A stretch of 64,000 nt of DNA, taken from the NCBI RefSeq assembly GCF_963678635.1, contig NC_087068.1, positions 7,880,027 to 7,944,026 of the forward strand, in the 5' to 3' direction. The position numbers and the translations under genes were made by a program. Each line of letters opens with the position of its first letter. The first letter of the stretch is position 1. Below the pieces are notes generated by a model, which was not told where the DNA came from, did not search any database, and saw only the letters and a list, made by a program, of their open reading frames with translations. This document shows, one piece after another, positions 37,901-49,900 of the stretch. Source of the DNA: Symsagittifera roscoffensis (taxonomy: Eukaryota > Xenacoelomorpha > Acoela > Convolutidae).

Positions 37901-40900
37901 TTGTTGACCCTTGAGGATGCAGCTTGGGCACCTCATAGTAGTCCAGTAGAGTTCAAAATTCAACGATGTACACTGCCTGTACACACCTTTCTGGGTGCCC
38001 AGGTGGTAGGTCAGAACAACCTTGAGACTATCGAAACAGACGACATTCGATATAACAAAGACACTTTCGAAATTTTCATGAATATCACCTGGTACTTCCG
38101 AGAGCCAGTCGTTGTCATTCTCGTTCTGGACACAGTGCCTATCAATGTTCCAGCTTTGATGAAAATGGTATTTTTCTACGATCCAACAGAAGACCGAAAG
38201 AAGATGCTAGAATTTGTTCAAGACAATTCAATTATTTCTGTCACAGATGGAAAGGGCGATGATTTGATCGACAAACCAAATTGCGCGCAAAATGGCATTA
38301 AATATAATAAGCCAAATGAACGTGAGTATTTTCAAAATATTGTGTAGATTAAGAGTTGAGGGTCACGGGCGTAGCGACTCGCATGTGTGCCGCATAACAT
38401 GTTTAATTAAATTAATTACTCAGTTTGATTCGGTACGCATTAGTTTGAGTTTCAGCTGCATAAGTGCAAATTTAAACGCACTTCTGATTGCACTAAAAGC
38501 AGCATGCAGAGCGGCAGGTAAGCAAATGAGCTGGTTGGTGAGTCTCTAGACTTATAAAAATTGATTAAAAACTGATCATTGCTTTCAAAAAATAGTTTTA
38601 AGTTTTTGGCTACGCATAAAAATAGTTTAATTAGAGTTGATGTTTCATCCGTGATTTTTTGCTTGAGGGTATGAAAGCATTTTCAGTCGAAAAAAAAAAC
38701 ACAAACAAAAGAATGCATGTGGATATAAGCCAAGGTAACACCAGCTATTTAGTTTCCTGTGATTTGCTGATAGCTTCTGGCTTTGACCCCAATTTGATGA
38801 TGATTAAACATTTCTTACATAATTTGGTTGTTTGCTTTTACAATAGGCCCGGATGATCCAGGTTCTAAGGGACCACCACCAGCTAAAGATATAGCTATAC
38901 CAGGTGAAGGTCAGTTTCAATATAACATATCCCTAGAAGTCGACGGCGATACGGAAATCATCCGGCTTCACATATGTTGTAAGTTGAAATCATCTTTTAT
39001 TAAATTCAATCAGACACCAGTGGATCTAGGGGGGAGGTGGGTGCTGGGGGGGGGGGGGGGCATACGCTTTTCTCGGGAATTCGACCCCATGCCGACCCAA
39101 CCTTTGTACTGTTTTAAACTATCCATTTTTGGCTGACGGACCATAAATTTTTTCTAAGGGCGCCTCAATTAGAGGGTAAAGCGCGTGCCAAAAACTGCAA
39201 TTATTAGGTCAAATCTTTCCACGAAACGCCTAAGACGCCTTTTTTGGCCTAGTTTTTTGATATTTCGCTTGCGGCGCAAAAAATGTGTTCAAAATAGGGT
39301 CTTGATAGTGATTAGTGCGAGCTCGGAAAATCAATTGGGTCGATAAAATTCGAAAAATTTTTAAAAATCCGCCCCCTCAAGAAAATTTTAGATCCACCTA
39401 TGTAATCAGATATTAAGTTTTAGTGACATCAAAATCTAGATTAAAAAATTTTTTTAGTGATTGAAATTTTAATTAAAAACTAATTAATTGTTAACACCCG
39501 GGTTGACAAAAAATGCGTATCATACAATTTTCATTTATGAAAAAAATGCTTATCATACTCTTTCATACAACTTCATAGAAAAAAAGTGTATGTATGAAAA
39601 TAGCAAAACAAGCATTTTTTCATATATGAAATTGTCTCATAAGCAATTTTTTCATATTATGAATTTGTATGATAAGCATTTTTCCCATAAATGAAAATTC
39701 AAAAAAAAAATTTGTTTCGAAATTGCGTGTTTCAACCGAAACACAAAACCAAGGATTTTTTATCATGAGAAAATTCAGAGTCTAACTAGCAGTTACCACG
39801 CAGATAAACTGTATTTGGTGGTTTTAGCCATAAAAATTACTTTCAACATTAGTACATGAAAGTATATACCAAAAAAGTAACTTTTTGAATATGGCTAGAT
39901 AATTTTTAGCTTAAAAATTATGATGGTTGAGAAAAAAGGCCTGTTTTTTTACAAATTTATTTTTGTTTTAGCAAATGAAAATTTAGCAAATGAAATTTCA
40001 TGTAATTTTTGGATTTTTTGGGTGAGAAACTCATCCTGGACTATGTTCTAAATACAAAAATGTCTAACTTTCCCTTCAAATTTTTCTTCGTTAAATTTAT
40101 ATTTCAGCACAAAGCAAATTTGCAGCCAAATAAGGGATAAAAAAAAATTTTCACCACAAATTTTCATTTTTGTTTATGAAAAAAATGCATATCATACAAT
40201 TTTCATATATGAAAACTGTTTGATAAGCATTTTTTGACCGAAATTAAAATTATGTTTTTGATTGTCAATATGCCCTCTATCATAGATATACTTATTTAAA
40301 TCTATTTAAAGTTACCCAGACTTGTTTTTGGTGATTTTTGAAAGTTTTATTTTTTATATGACGAAATGACTATTTTATAATTTTCATACATGAAAATTGT
40401 ATGATAAGTATTTTTTCCATAGACTTCATATATAAAACTGTATGATAAGCATTTTTTTTCTATGAACGTCAAGCCGGGCACTAAAAACAATTAAATAATT
40501 GTGTAACAGTATACTCATAATTATTCTATGTTTTCGGTAACACTTTTTTTGATGCTGAAATATTTTAACAAGAACTCAAATACAAACAAAAATGACTACA
40601 CAAGGCTTTCTGATATAACTTTTTCATGCCTTTTTAATCGTTATTCTAGCTATAAAAACATTTAAGACAAGGGGTCATATCACGGTCGAACAAGATCTTT
40701 TTATAATTCTACTCTTAAAATCTAATATTATACAAAAATTTTGAAACGTAAGAAGACTCGTTACACTTATCATTTCGACAGATATTTAATATCTCTACTG
40801 ACACTCGTGTTGTGTGGACAAAACAGTAATAGCTGCGTTTTCCTCATTTTTGTTGAGAACACTGAAATGAGTACGTTCGAACGCAACGATAGTACATCAC

Positions 40901-43900
40901 CTGTGCATCACGTTATTTTTTTCAACTACAAAGGTTCATGCAACTCGTTAATCCAATTATAATTTCTAATCTCAATTTTAAATTCATAGTCAAAGTCAGT
41001 ATCTATTCTGGGTTTAAAAAACGTGATTGAGCTGATAGTAATTTTAAATGAGTTTTAATTACAAAACCATTACAAGTCCAAACTGTGCACTGGATTGGCG
41101 CGCAATTTTGTGTCTCTACGCTCCTGGATTCCAAGGACACCCCTTTAAACATGTTCCAAAATGTCAGTAAATTCCACTTACAAAACTTCCGTGGATTCCG
41201 CGTACAAATACTTGTAACGTAAATTTTTTCGGCACGTTTGTTGTGCCGCGGATTCCGCAACAAGCAAATTTAGCTAGTTGTTCCGGATTCCGCAACTGTA
41301 AGTGGAATCCACAAAATTTAAGTGGCAACCGCAAAATTTGGAAGCGGAATCCGCAAATGTAAGCGGATTCCGCAGACTTTTTGTGAATTCAAAATTTTGC
41401 CTATTACGACCTTACATATGAACAATTAAAAGCTAGAGCTGGAATTAATATCTAAAGCAATGCGGTATTTAGAGAAAGACTTAACCCTTGTCAGCGGAAT
41501 ATACGAACAAATCTCAAAACATTTGTTAACTAAATCGGTGGACGTCAGCTTTTAGTATTTTGGAAACACAACACCGAATAAGTTCAATTTTTTATTTTTT
41601 GGGTTGAAAGTGTATAGAAAGACAACACTCAGCATATCGCCAATTTAGGTCAGTATTTGGGATTGCGTCAATCCCAAATACCGATTTTGGAAGCATAATA
41701 TCGAATAATTTCAATACTTGTAGTCATTGACTTGAGAGTGTTTGGAAAAACATCGCACAGCATTCCGCCGAATTAGGTCAGTATTTGGTATTGCATCAGT
41801 ATTTGGGATCGAAGTTCAGATCAAAGCATGTCAGTATTTGGGACCAGTAGGTCAGCATTTGGGATCGAAGTTCAGTAAGTCAGGATTTGAGATCGAAGTT
41901 GAGATCGAAGTTGAGATCGAAGTTGACAGGATTTGATATCGAAGTTGGATTGACAGGAACTGAGACCAAACGTTTCAACTGGTAGTTGATCAATGTAGTA
42001 TTGAATTGATTTTTCTGGTGACCAATAAAAAAAAAAGACAGTTTTAAACGCTATACTACTCATATATACAACAATTTGCGGATTCCACTTACACATTGCG
42101 GATTCCGCTTACAGTTGTGGAATCCGCAACATCTCATTTTAACTACACAAATGTCTTATTATTTGTTTGTGGATTCCACAAACTGTTCTGGTTGCGGATT
42201 CCGCAAAATCGCCTAATTTCGGAGCAATTTTGGGCAGTACAGTTTTTTAAGTATTTGTTTTTTGGAATTCAAAATAGCGAAGAAGATCGAAAAAAAGTAG
42301 CAAAATTACCGATTCCGCGAGAAATTGGATTTTGGCCTGTTACGGAATCCGCTTATAATGAACAGAATGCATAGTTTGGCCTTGTAATGACTGTCTGATC
42401 AGACAAACTAATCACATATGGCAAAATGCAGTTGAAGTTTGATTCACAATGTCTGAAAGAAAATATTTTGTAATCTAATGCTAATGATTTCAAGAAAAAG
42501 ATATCAGATATGAGAAGATAGATATTCAAATTTTCAACGAAAAAAAAACACTTTAAAACGTAAACTTTTACAAAATTGTTACATTCTCAATTGTTTGCCA
42601 TAGAGATGCAAACAACTCTTGGTTCTGTAGAAAAATACAAAATTACAAAAAAGGTCATGATAACTATGACTCTACAATTCTCATTCAAAAAGTTTCTTTT
42701 ATTTCGCCTATCAGCTTTTGTCTCTCAAGGTTTTTGCAGCGACAAAACGGTTGATTAATAAGAATTGAATTAATTATAATTCAGTAGTAAATCAGATCAA
42801 TCATATATGGTAAATCTCCCGCATAAAATTGCTCGAACCAATGTCTAAAGTTCATGTTTAAGCTGCTAATTTTAACAAAAACTGGGAAATGATCTTTCAG
42901 TTTGGACACAATAAAGAATTCCACTTCAGTTACGAAAAATTACCAATACTCCGCCTTTCAAATTAGGAGGTTCCTAGAAAAATGTCTAGGAAAAAGGCAT
43001 TTTCCCAAATTTTTCGTTAAAGCGTCTGCAGACATTTGCTGTTGCTAAAAGGTTAATATCACTTTCTTCTGTTTAACTAGCTCTCGAAAAAAATGTTGTT
43101 TTATGGCAAAATGCTTCGTCTTACTGTGGTTCCTTGAATGTTTACTAAAGGCAAAACAAGCTTGGTTATCGACGGAAATTTCCAAAGGTCTATTACATAT
43201 TTTGCTTAAGTCGCTAAGTATGCCCTGTAAATGATTTCCTTCCTTTATTAATTCAACCGCAGCATTGTGTTCTGCTTCGGTTGTTAAAAATGATACACAA
43301 AGCTGGAGTCTGCCAGACCAACTAATTACCCTGAGTTCTCATTGAGATTAAAACAATATCATGAGGTACTTCTCCTATTGTCTATATTTCTAGCACAGTG
43401 TGCATCCGAATAGCTAACAAGATTCATTGCCTTTTCCCTCCCATGTATAAAAGGTAAAAATTTTGTTCCTAGCAGAAATCTCGACATTTTTTTGGCTTTC
43501 CAATGCTTTTCACCTCGCGTTTCCACAAACCAGATAAAGAACTTAAAAGGTTTGCTGCGAAGCAAACACCGGGTCTAATTGATGAAGCTAAGCCATTTAG
43601 ACAACCATCAAGGCCTCGAGTTTACATTTTCTCATATTTTCTTGTTTTATACTACCTTCTAAAGGACAATTAAATTTTTTTTTCAGTTTTTGCCATGAGG
43701 TGTTGTAATCAGTTGTGCTTTGGTCATCCCAAATCTTGTAAACAATTTTCCCACAACACATGAGTCATTCTGATTTTGTTGTCTGAGTAATTAAATTTCA
43801 TTCCTAAAAACATTTTCAGATGACTTATCTCGCTTGTCTCAAATTTTTCAGTGATTTTGTTTTCAAACCAGTTACAGAAATTATGTACCCAACCACTTCA

Positions 43901-46900
43901 GTCCATAAATATTATTTCTTCAGAAGACAAACCAAGCGTTTTTGTTCTTCATCAAACTTCTCGAACCCTACAGGTTCGTGAAGTTTGATGAAATTAAACT
44001 TGATTGAAATTTATTGAAATTTCTTCATCTAGTTTGGCTTTCAACTATGCAGTTTTATTATCTAACTGTCTTAATTTATACCTATGCTAAGCTTAGAACT
44101 ATCGTATGGTCGATATCTTAGTTGTAGTTAAATACGTTTCGTGAAAATCCCTTCCCCCAACGTGGCTAAAACCTTGAACAAAAAATATAGCCTTAAACCT
44201 AGAAACTTCACTATTAGCTCCGTACATTGAAGCAAAATGCTAATTGCTACCTATAGGCTTCACTCCTCTGTTTCTAACTAGTTCCCAAACTATGTTTTTC
44301 TCTAATGAATCAACCTAATTTATTAGTACTTGTTGCAATCTGGGTCCGCTAAAACTTCCTTAGCAATTTTTGATATAATTTTGAGAAATTCTCCAAAAAT
44401 ACTACATTACCTACTGTTTCTACTTCACCACTTTCTATCCTTGTCTCAAAATTGAACTCAGATCAGACTAACGTTTCTAGATTTTTGGGTTTTGAGTTTT
44501 CGTTCATTCTCAATTATCAGATAAACTTTCCAATTTCCCCCAAACAAAATTCCTTCTAGAATTTTTGTCCAGTTTTTTGCAAAACTGTTGTTGCAAAAAA
44601 ACTTTACACTACACATCCAAAAAGTTTCACAAAATTGAGGTGGTGGGTTTTTCTCCATACATAAACTCGTAGGGTGCTTTGCCTACAACAGAATGAAAGC
44701 ACATATTTTTGAGATTGGTAGCTTTTTTAAAGCATACGGCCAATAAGTCTTTGATAATTTGATAACTTGCCATCAAAATCAAGCAGCGAGCCATTGGAGA
44801 AATTTATCCCCACACCCTTTTAATCTATGTGTTCTTTTTTTTTGTTTTCTACAAACTCGCCTAAACTCCTGACCATTGTACGCTCCTGTAATATCTGAAA
44901 CTTAAAACTGAAGAACTCCTAGATCTGCTATGAACATTTCAAACTTTTCTGTGTCCTCATCTCTCGTTTTCCTGAAATAAGTGTTTAGTTCTCTGAAAAA
45001 ACTGTAAGCAGAACATACAGCATATCTATGACCATCCTCTGCTATCGGGTCGATAGGCGCTAAAATATCTGTGTGAACCATATCTTAGCTGCCCTTGTGT
45101 AACAATCTTTCGGGACTGGCTTCTTTTTTTTATTATTCAACTAACAACTTTCACAATTTTAAAATCTTTTATCTTCATGCCTTCAACATGTTGCTCTAAC
45201 TGACTCAAAATTTTGTAGTAATTATAACCCATCCCACAATGCCACTGTTTCAATGTGCTAACTTCTTAGCACTCATTTTTTCCTATGGAATTGTCCCACA
45301 AGAAGAGACACCGTTCCTCTCTTAATGGGTAAACTGAACGATTTCCCTGACGAACAAACGAGCTCGTACCAAAAACAACTTGTGCTCCTCCTTTCTTCAT
45401 TTCTCATTCACTGAGCAAATTGTTTGAACTTTCAGGAGCGTGCAAAGTATCATTTATCCTAAGTTTGCCTTTCTAGTCTCTAACTTCACCATTACTTTGA
45501 GTAAATGACTCAGAGAAACTTACATAGTTAGCCGATCTTTTGAAGTTCTCATCTTAACTAACAAACATCTCTCGATGCTTAATCGTATTACTGGTGGCTT
45601 CAGAGTCTATGACTAAGTCCTCGCCCGGAGACACTGCCATCAGAAAACTGAGTTGAGTCTCTGTTTCAGCTGCTAGGTTCTGCAGTTCTCGTTTAGTCTG
45701 ACTAATGATTTTTTTTTGCATTATGTCCAAATTCCTTGCACTCAAATCACTGAATTTATGAGCCTTGTTTTTAGTATCTCGTCTGCTACTTTAGTTTTCT
45801 GCACTGTTTCGACACCTGCCCTCTTTTATGACAATTAAAACAATTTCTTTTCTCGTTATTAAAAGCATGCTCTTCTTCAATGACTTGTCTCATGCTATCA
45901 AAATTCACTAAATATCTTTTCAACTCATCTAAACTTTTCTCATCTCTACTCAGCTATAGTAGAAAAAAAAACATTTTGGTTTGGAAGCTCTTTTGAAACA
46001 TTGAAAAATAAAAATTTTTTCTTTACTCCTTTGTTCACTTGTTCTAAATCATACTGAATCTCCTCTGTCTAGTCAATTAATCTATCACTGCTTCATTGCT
46101 ATTCTTTTTCAAAGTTGTAAGTTTGGAGATTGTTTTTTTGCAGCAGGGGTCTTTCTAAACTCTTAAACATCTTCCGTAAGATATCCCAAGCTTTGCTACC
46201 ATTGCCTTCGTAAGTTCTTATAAACAAAATCAGTTTCTTATCCTGAGCCTGCACATGTTTGTACCAGATATGCAACTGTTCTTCCTCAGAAAAGTTTTTT
46301 TTTTCTATTGCAGCTTGTTTTTAATCACTGCTTCCAGTCGGTCTTAAACTTGGCATAAAGTTCTTAAAACCAACTGTCTCATCTAAAATCTTGTTTAATT
46401 TCAAATAAAATTTTAATGCCTTGAATTGCTTTTCAAGGAAGGAAAAATCCTTTTTTCCCTAAAAAAAATATTATTTTCTTTCAGTTATTGACATTTTCTT
46501 TCTAATCCAAGTTCTTAGTTCCTACTTGAGTCTTACACAAAGAAAATGCTTCAATTCAAATTCAAAAAGCTAAGAAATGCCCCCAGAAAAAAATCAGCGA
46601 CCCCGTTTTCTCTTACATCAAAATCGCCCGCAAAAAACTATGCAACTTTTTTTGATAACCTAAATCTGATTCGAAACCTAATGATCTGCGTACCGAATAA
46701 AACATCAGCAATTTAGCAAAATTGATATTCCGCCTAACAGTTCATACTAGGTAATATATATTTTAGCAATATAGAAATCTGAGGTATAAAATCTTTTTAT
46801 TCTGGGGTATCAGTTTCTTTTCCTTTTGAAGGCGAAATTTTCCTTTGAATGATTTTGTGTCTGACTCGCGCAACTGCGTACAAACGAACTCATTCCTCCT

Positions 46901-49900
46901 CAAAACTTGAGTATCAATCAGCAAATGTTACAAATAAAACAAGTATTTATCAATTTGTATCAGTTCTCTCATTATTAATCTTCATGTAGTGCTTCTTCCA
47001 CCGCACTTTGTGCAGCTTTTGACTGTCTTCTCTTCTTTTTTTGCTTGCCTACCTGTATCTAGTTGACTATCTCTAAAAGATGTGTTGTCCTGCTTCTGTC
47101 GTCAGAGTTGTATGTCTCTACTAGTTGTGTTGCCCTGCATCTATCCTTGAATTTATCTATCTGATCAATCGTCTATATCCAAGTAGCGGTGACCTGCTTC
47201 TATCCTCGCATTTCTCTGTCTGATCATTTGTCCATTTCAAGTTGTGTTTTTTCAGTGACACAACTCCCCGGCAAATCTCAGTTTTTTTTCTGAATCGTTT
47301 GAACAAACAGTCAATCTTGAGTGCTGACTTCTCTCTCGTAATTGGAAATCTGAGCCCACAACCTATCAAGGTTATTGCAGCGACAAATGGGTTGAATTAT
47401 TGAGATTTGAGTGATGGTTCCAGTAGCAATTCAGATGAAAGGTATATGGTAAATCCCCGCCCAAAGTTGCTCGAACCAATGATTAATGTTCATGTTTCAC
47501 CAGCTAATTTTAACACAAAACGGGGAGTGATCTTTCAAATTGAATTGAATAATAAAGATCAATTCCAATCCAGTTGCGAAAAAGCACCAATATTGTCATG
47601 CAAGCAAGTTTTGTCATCGAAAAAATTATCAAGCGCAAAAGTAAAAGGTCTGGAGCTCGCTTAATTTATTGTTAACTTTTTTTCTGTATTTGATGGACGA
47701 ATTCATGCAGGACTATGAAACAGCGCTCTGATGCAACAATTGAGACTATTTGAGGATGGAGTCATTAATTTAGAACGTCTTTTGAAGCAATTGGCTTTCT
47801 AAGCGTTTTGTGAAACTATGAAGTTATTTGATGACTAGCGCGAGTATGTCAACTAAAAGCAATTAGGAGGCAGCCTCAAGGTGCCATTAAAACAATAGTA
47901 CATTTAAACTCGCGTTTGTTTATGGGCTGACTCCTTTCCGAGTGCAATTTAAAGCAAAAAAATTCCGATGTGCGCTATCATTTCTAGTTGAAAATCATTT
48001 GTACTTTTTGTTTCGACTTTAGAAGAAAATGAAGAGTATATATTCCCGAGGTATTTTTTTTATTCCGATTAATTTTTAAGCAGTTTACTGCGTATAGGCA
48101 ACAATACGGAAATCTTATTTTTAACAAGCGAGTATACTTGCACTTAACTAAAGTGCAGTTTCGCTGCTGGACGTATACTTTGATAGTTTGTATTAATACG
48201 CGGATCATTTATGCGTGGCAAATTATCCGTTTCATTATAGTTGCAAATTGAATTGAGGCAAGCTAATTTCTTTTATTTACTGTTCCAAATTTTGCAACAA
48301 AAGTAACGGATAAATTGTGCTCGGGTGGTTTTTTTTCCTGCAGACAAAATTCGACTTTATTACTAGCCATTTTTGATGAATCTTTTTGAAATCAGTCAGA
48401 AGGTATTGTTCTATTGAGCTTAAATTTGATACAGTTTCTCACTTGTGATTGATTTTTTATAGTTATGGGGGTTTAAAAAATGCCATCTTTGCCAAATTGT
48501 AACAAATAACACGACATATTTTTCGCTCTGTTAACGCGTTAGGCGAGGTTTAACCCGTCTGAGAAATAGTTCCAAATTGGTTGAAGAAAGCTAATTTTTT
48601 TTTCAAGGAGCAAAATGTATCACTTTGAAATTTATATGACGTGTGGGGGGATGATTTTCACAAAAAAACTCAAATATTATTTATAAATTTGTTTTTCATG
48701 TTTTTACTCCTCCACAGATCTTAAAAGGCAGTTGGAACATTCGGGGCCTCTCTCTGATACGATCAGTGTTGTTTATTCTATAAAAGACTCAACCTTTAAC
48801 ACATTGATTTTATCAGCCGAAAACTTGTAGTTTGTCAATATTTCATATACCAAAAACGAAACGGTCTGAGGCCAATTTACCCTGATCGAAAAATGAATTG
48901 TAACAGTAGTGTTAACAAGACTGCTCGAATCAGGGCAGAGCCCTGAATGATCCGACCACCCATGAGTTGGTCTCGAATCTTTTTTTGTATACAAAATATT
49001 GACAAACTACAAAAGTTAGGCTGATAATATCAAATTTTTAAAATTTGAGTCGGTTATGGAATTAATCATCCAATTAGCTTGCCTCAATTCAATTTCGAAC
49101 AATGATGAGTGCGGATAATTTGCCACCCATGAGTAATTTGCGTATTGAAACAAATTATTAAAGTTTTACGGCAGCAATTGCCAAGTGCAAGCACACTATG
49201 GTCTAATTAAAGTGCAAGCATATTCGCTTGGAAATCACAAGATATCCGAATCGATGCCCATAAGCAGTCAATTTTTCTAAAATTCGTCGGAACAATAATT
49301 TTTTTCCAGTAGACTTTGCTGCGATAGACTACAAGTAGAATTAATTTTCAGGTGTCATATAATAAACAGTAAAGATAAAGTTTACATGCAAACAAATTCT
49401 CATATAATAGAAGATTGGTTTTGCTTTAGTTTCTACTATTCACAGGATTCTAAGAGTAAAAAATTTGTTAGATAGTTTTGCCACAACACTTGATAATTGC
49501 TGATTTTGCTGTGAATGCTCCAAATGGTTTCGTGCTGCGAGTATATTTCTCTATTATGCTTAGTATTTTTCTGTTATTGGCAACCGGGTTTTTTTTAATA
49601 AATATTTAAAAATTAGAACTTAATCAGCTTATTTTAATTTAAAGCTTGTGGAGAGCCTGACGTTTGTTTAAAAGATGAGTGGGCTAAAGGTTTTGGTACA
49701 AGTGCACGTTAGAGTTTAAATTATTTTTTAGAGCTGACGTGCTTACCGCGTCCTTATTGTTTCTCATAATAAGCGTGTTTGTTGTTGTGCATTTGATTCT
49801 CAGTCTCTTCGGTTGAAAGTGTTTTTTGATGAGATTATGGTTGACTCGACATGACTTGAAGGACTGGTTTAGGAATTGGTCTATAACTTTGCGAACCTAA

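Larger units (their letters stand above)
42718..47597 (-). mobile_element. Complete but decayed Ty1/copia element with TTGTC duplication
   Basis: LTRs 42723-42948 and 47364-47592 flank a minus-strand gag-protease-integrase-RT-RNase H region, the Ty1/copia order. TTGTC occurs immediately outside both LTRs (42718-42722 and 47593-47597). Directly next to the 5' LTR, 47350-47363 on the minus strand reads GGTTGTGGGCTCAG, two mismatches from the complement of the initiator tRNA-Met anticodon stem-loop, the half-tRNA primer known for copia. A purine run (GAAAGGCGGAG) precedes the 3' LTR. Stops and shifts throughout. LTR ends read TA...TA/GA, not TG...CA. Confidence 0.9.

Noticed and set aside
38292-38549. 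85-codon frame overlapping the end of exon 3
   Set aside because: It overlaps a well-supported donor (GTGAGT) in a different frame and has no similarity to the gene.
47407-47664. Plausible-looking 85-codon plus-strand ORF
   Set aside because: It lies antisense within the copia 5' LTR; the corresponding frame in the other LTR has stops.
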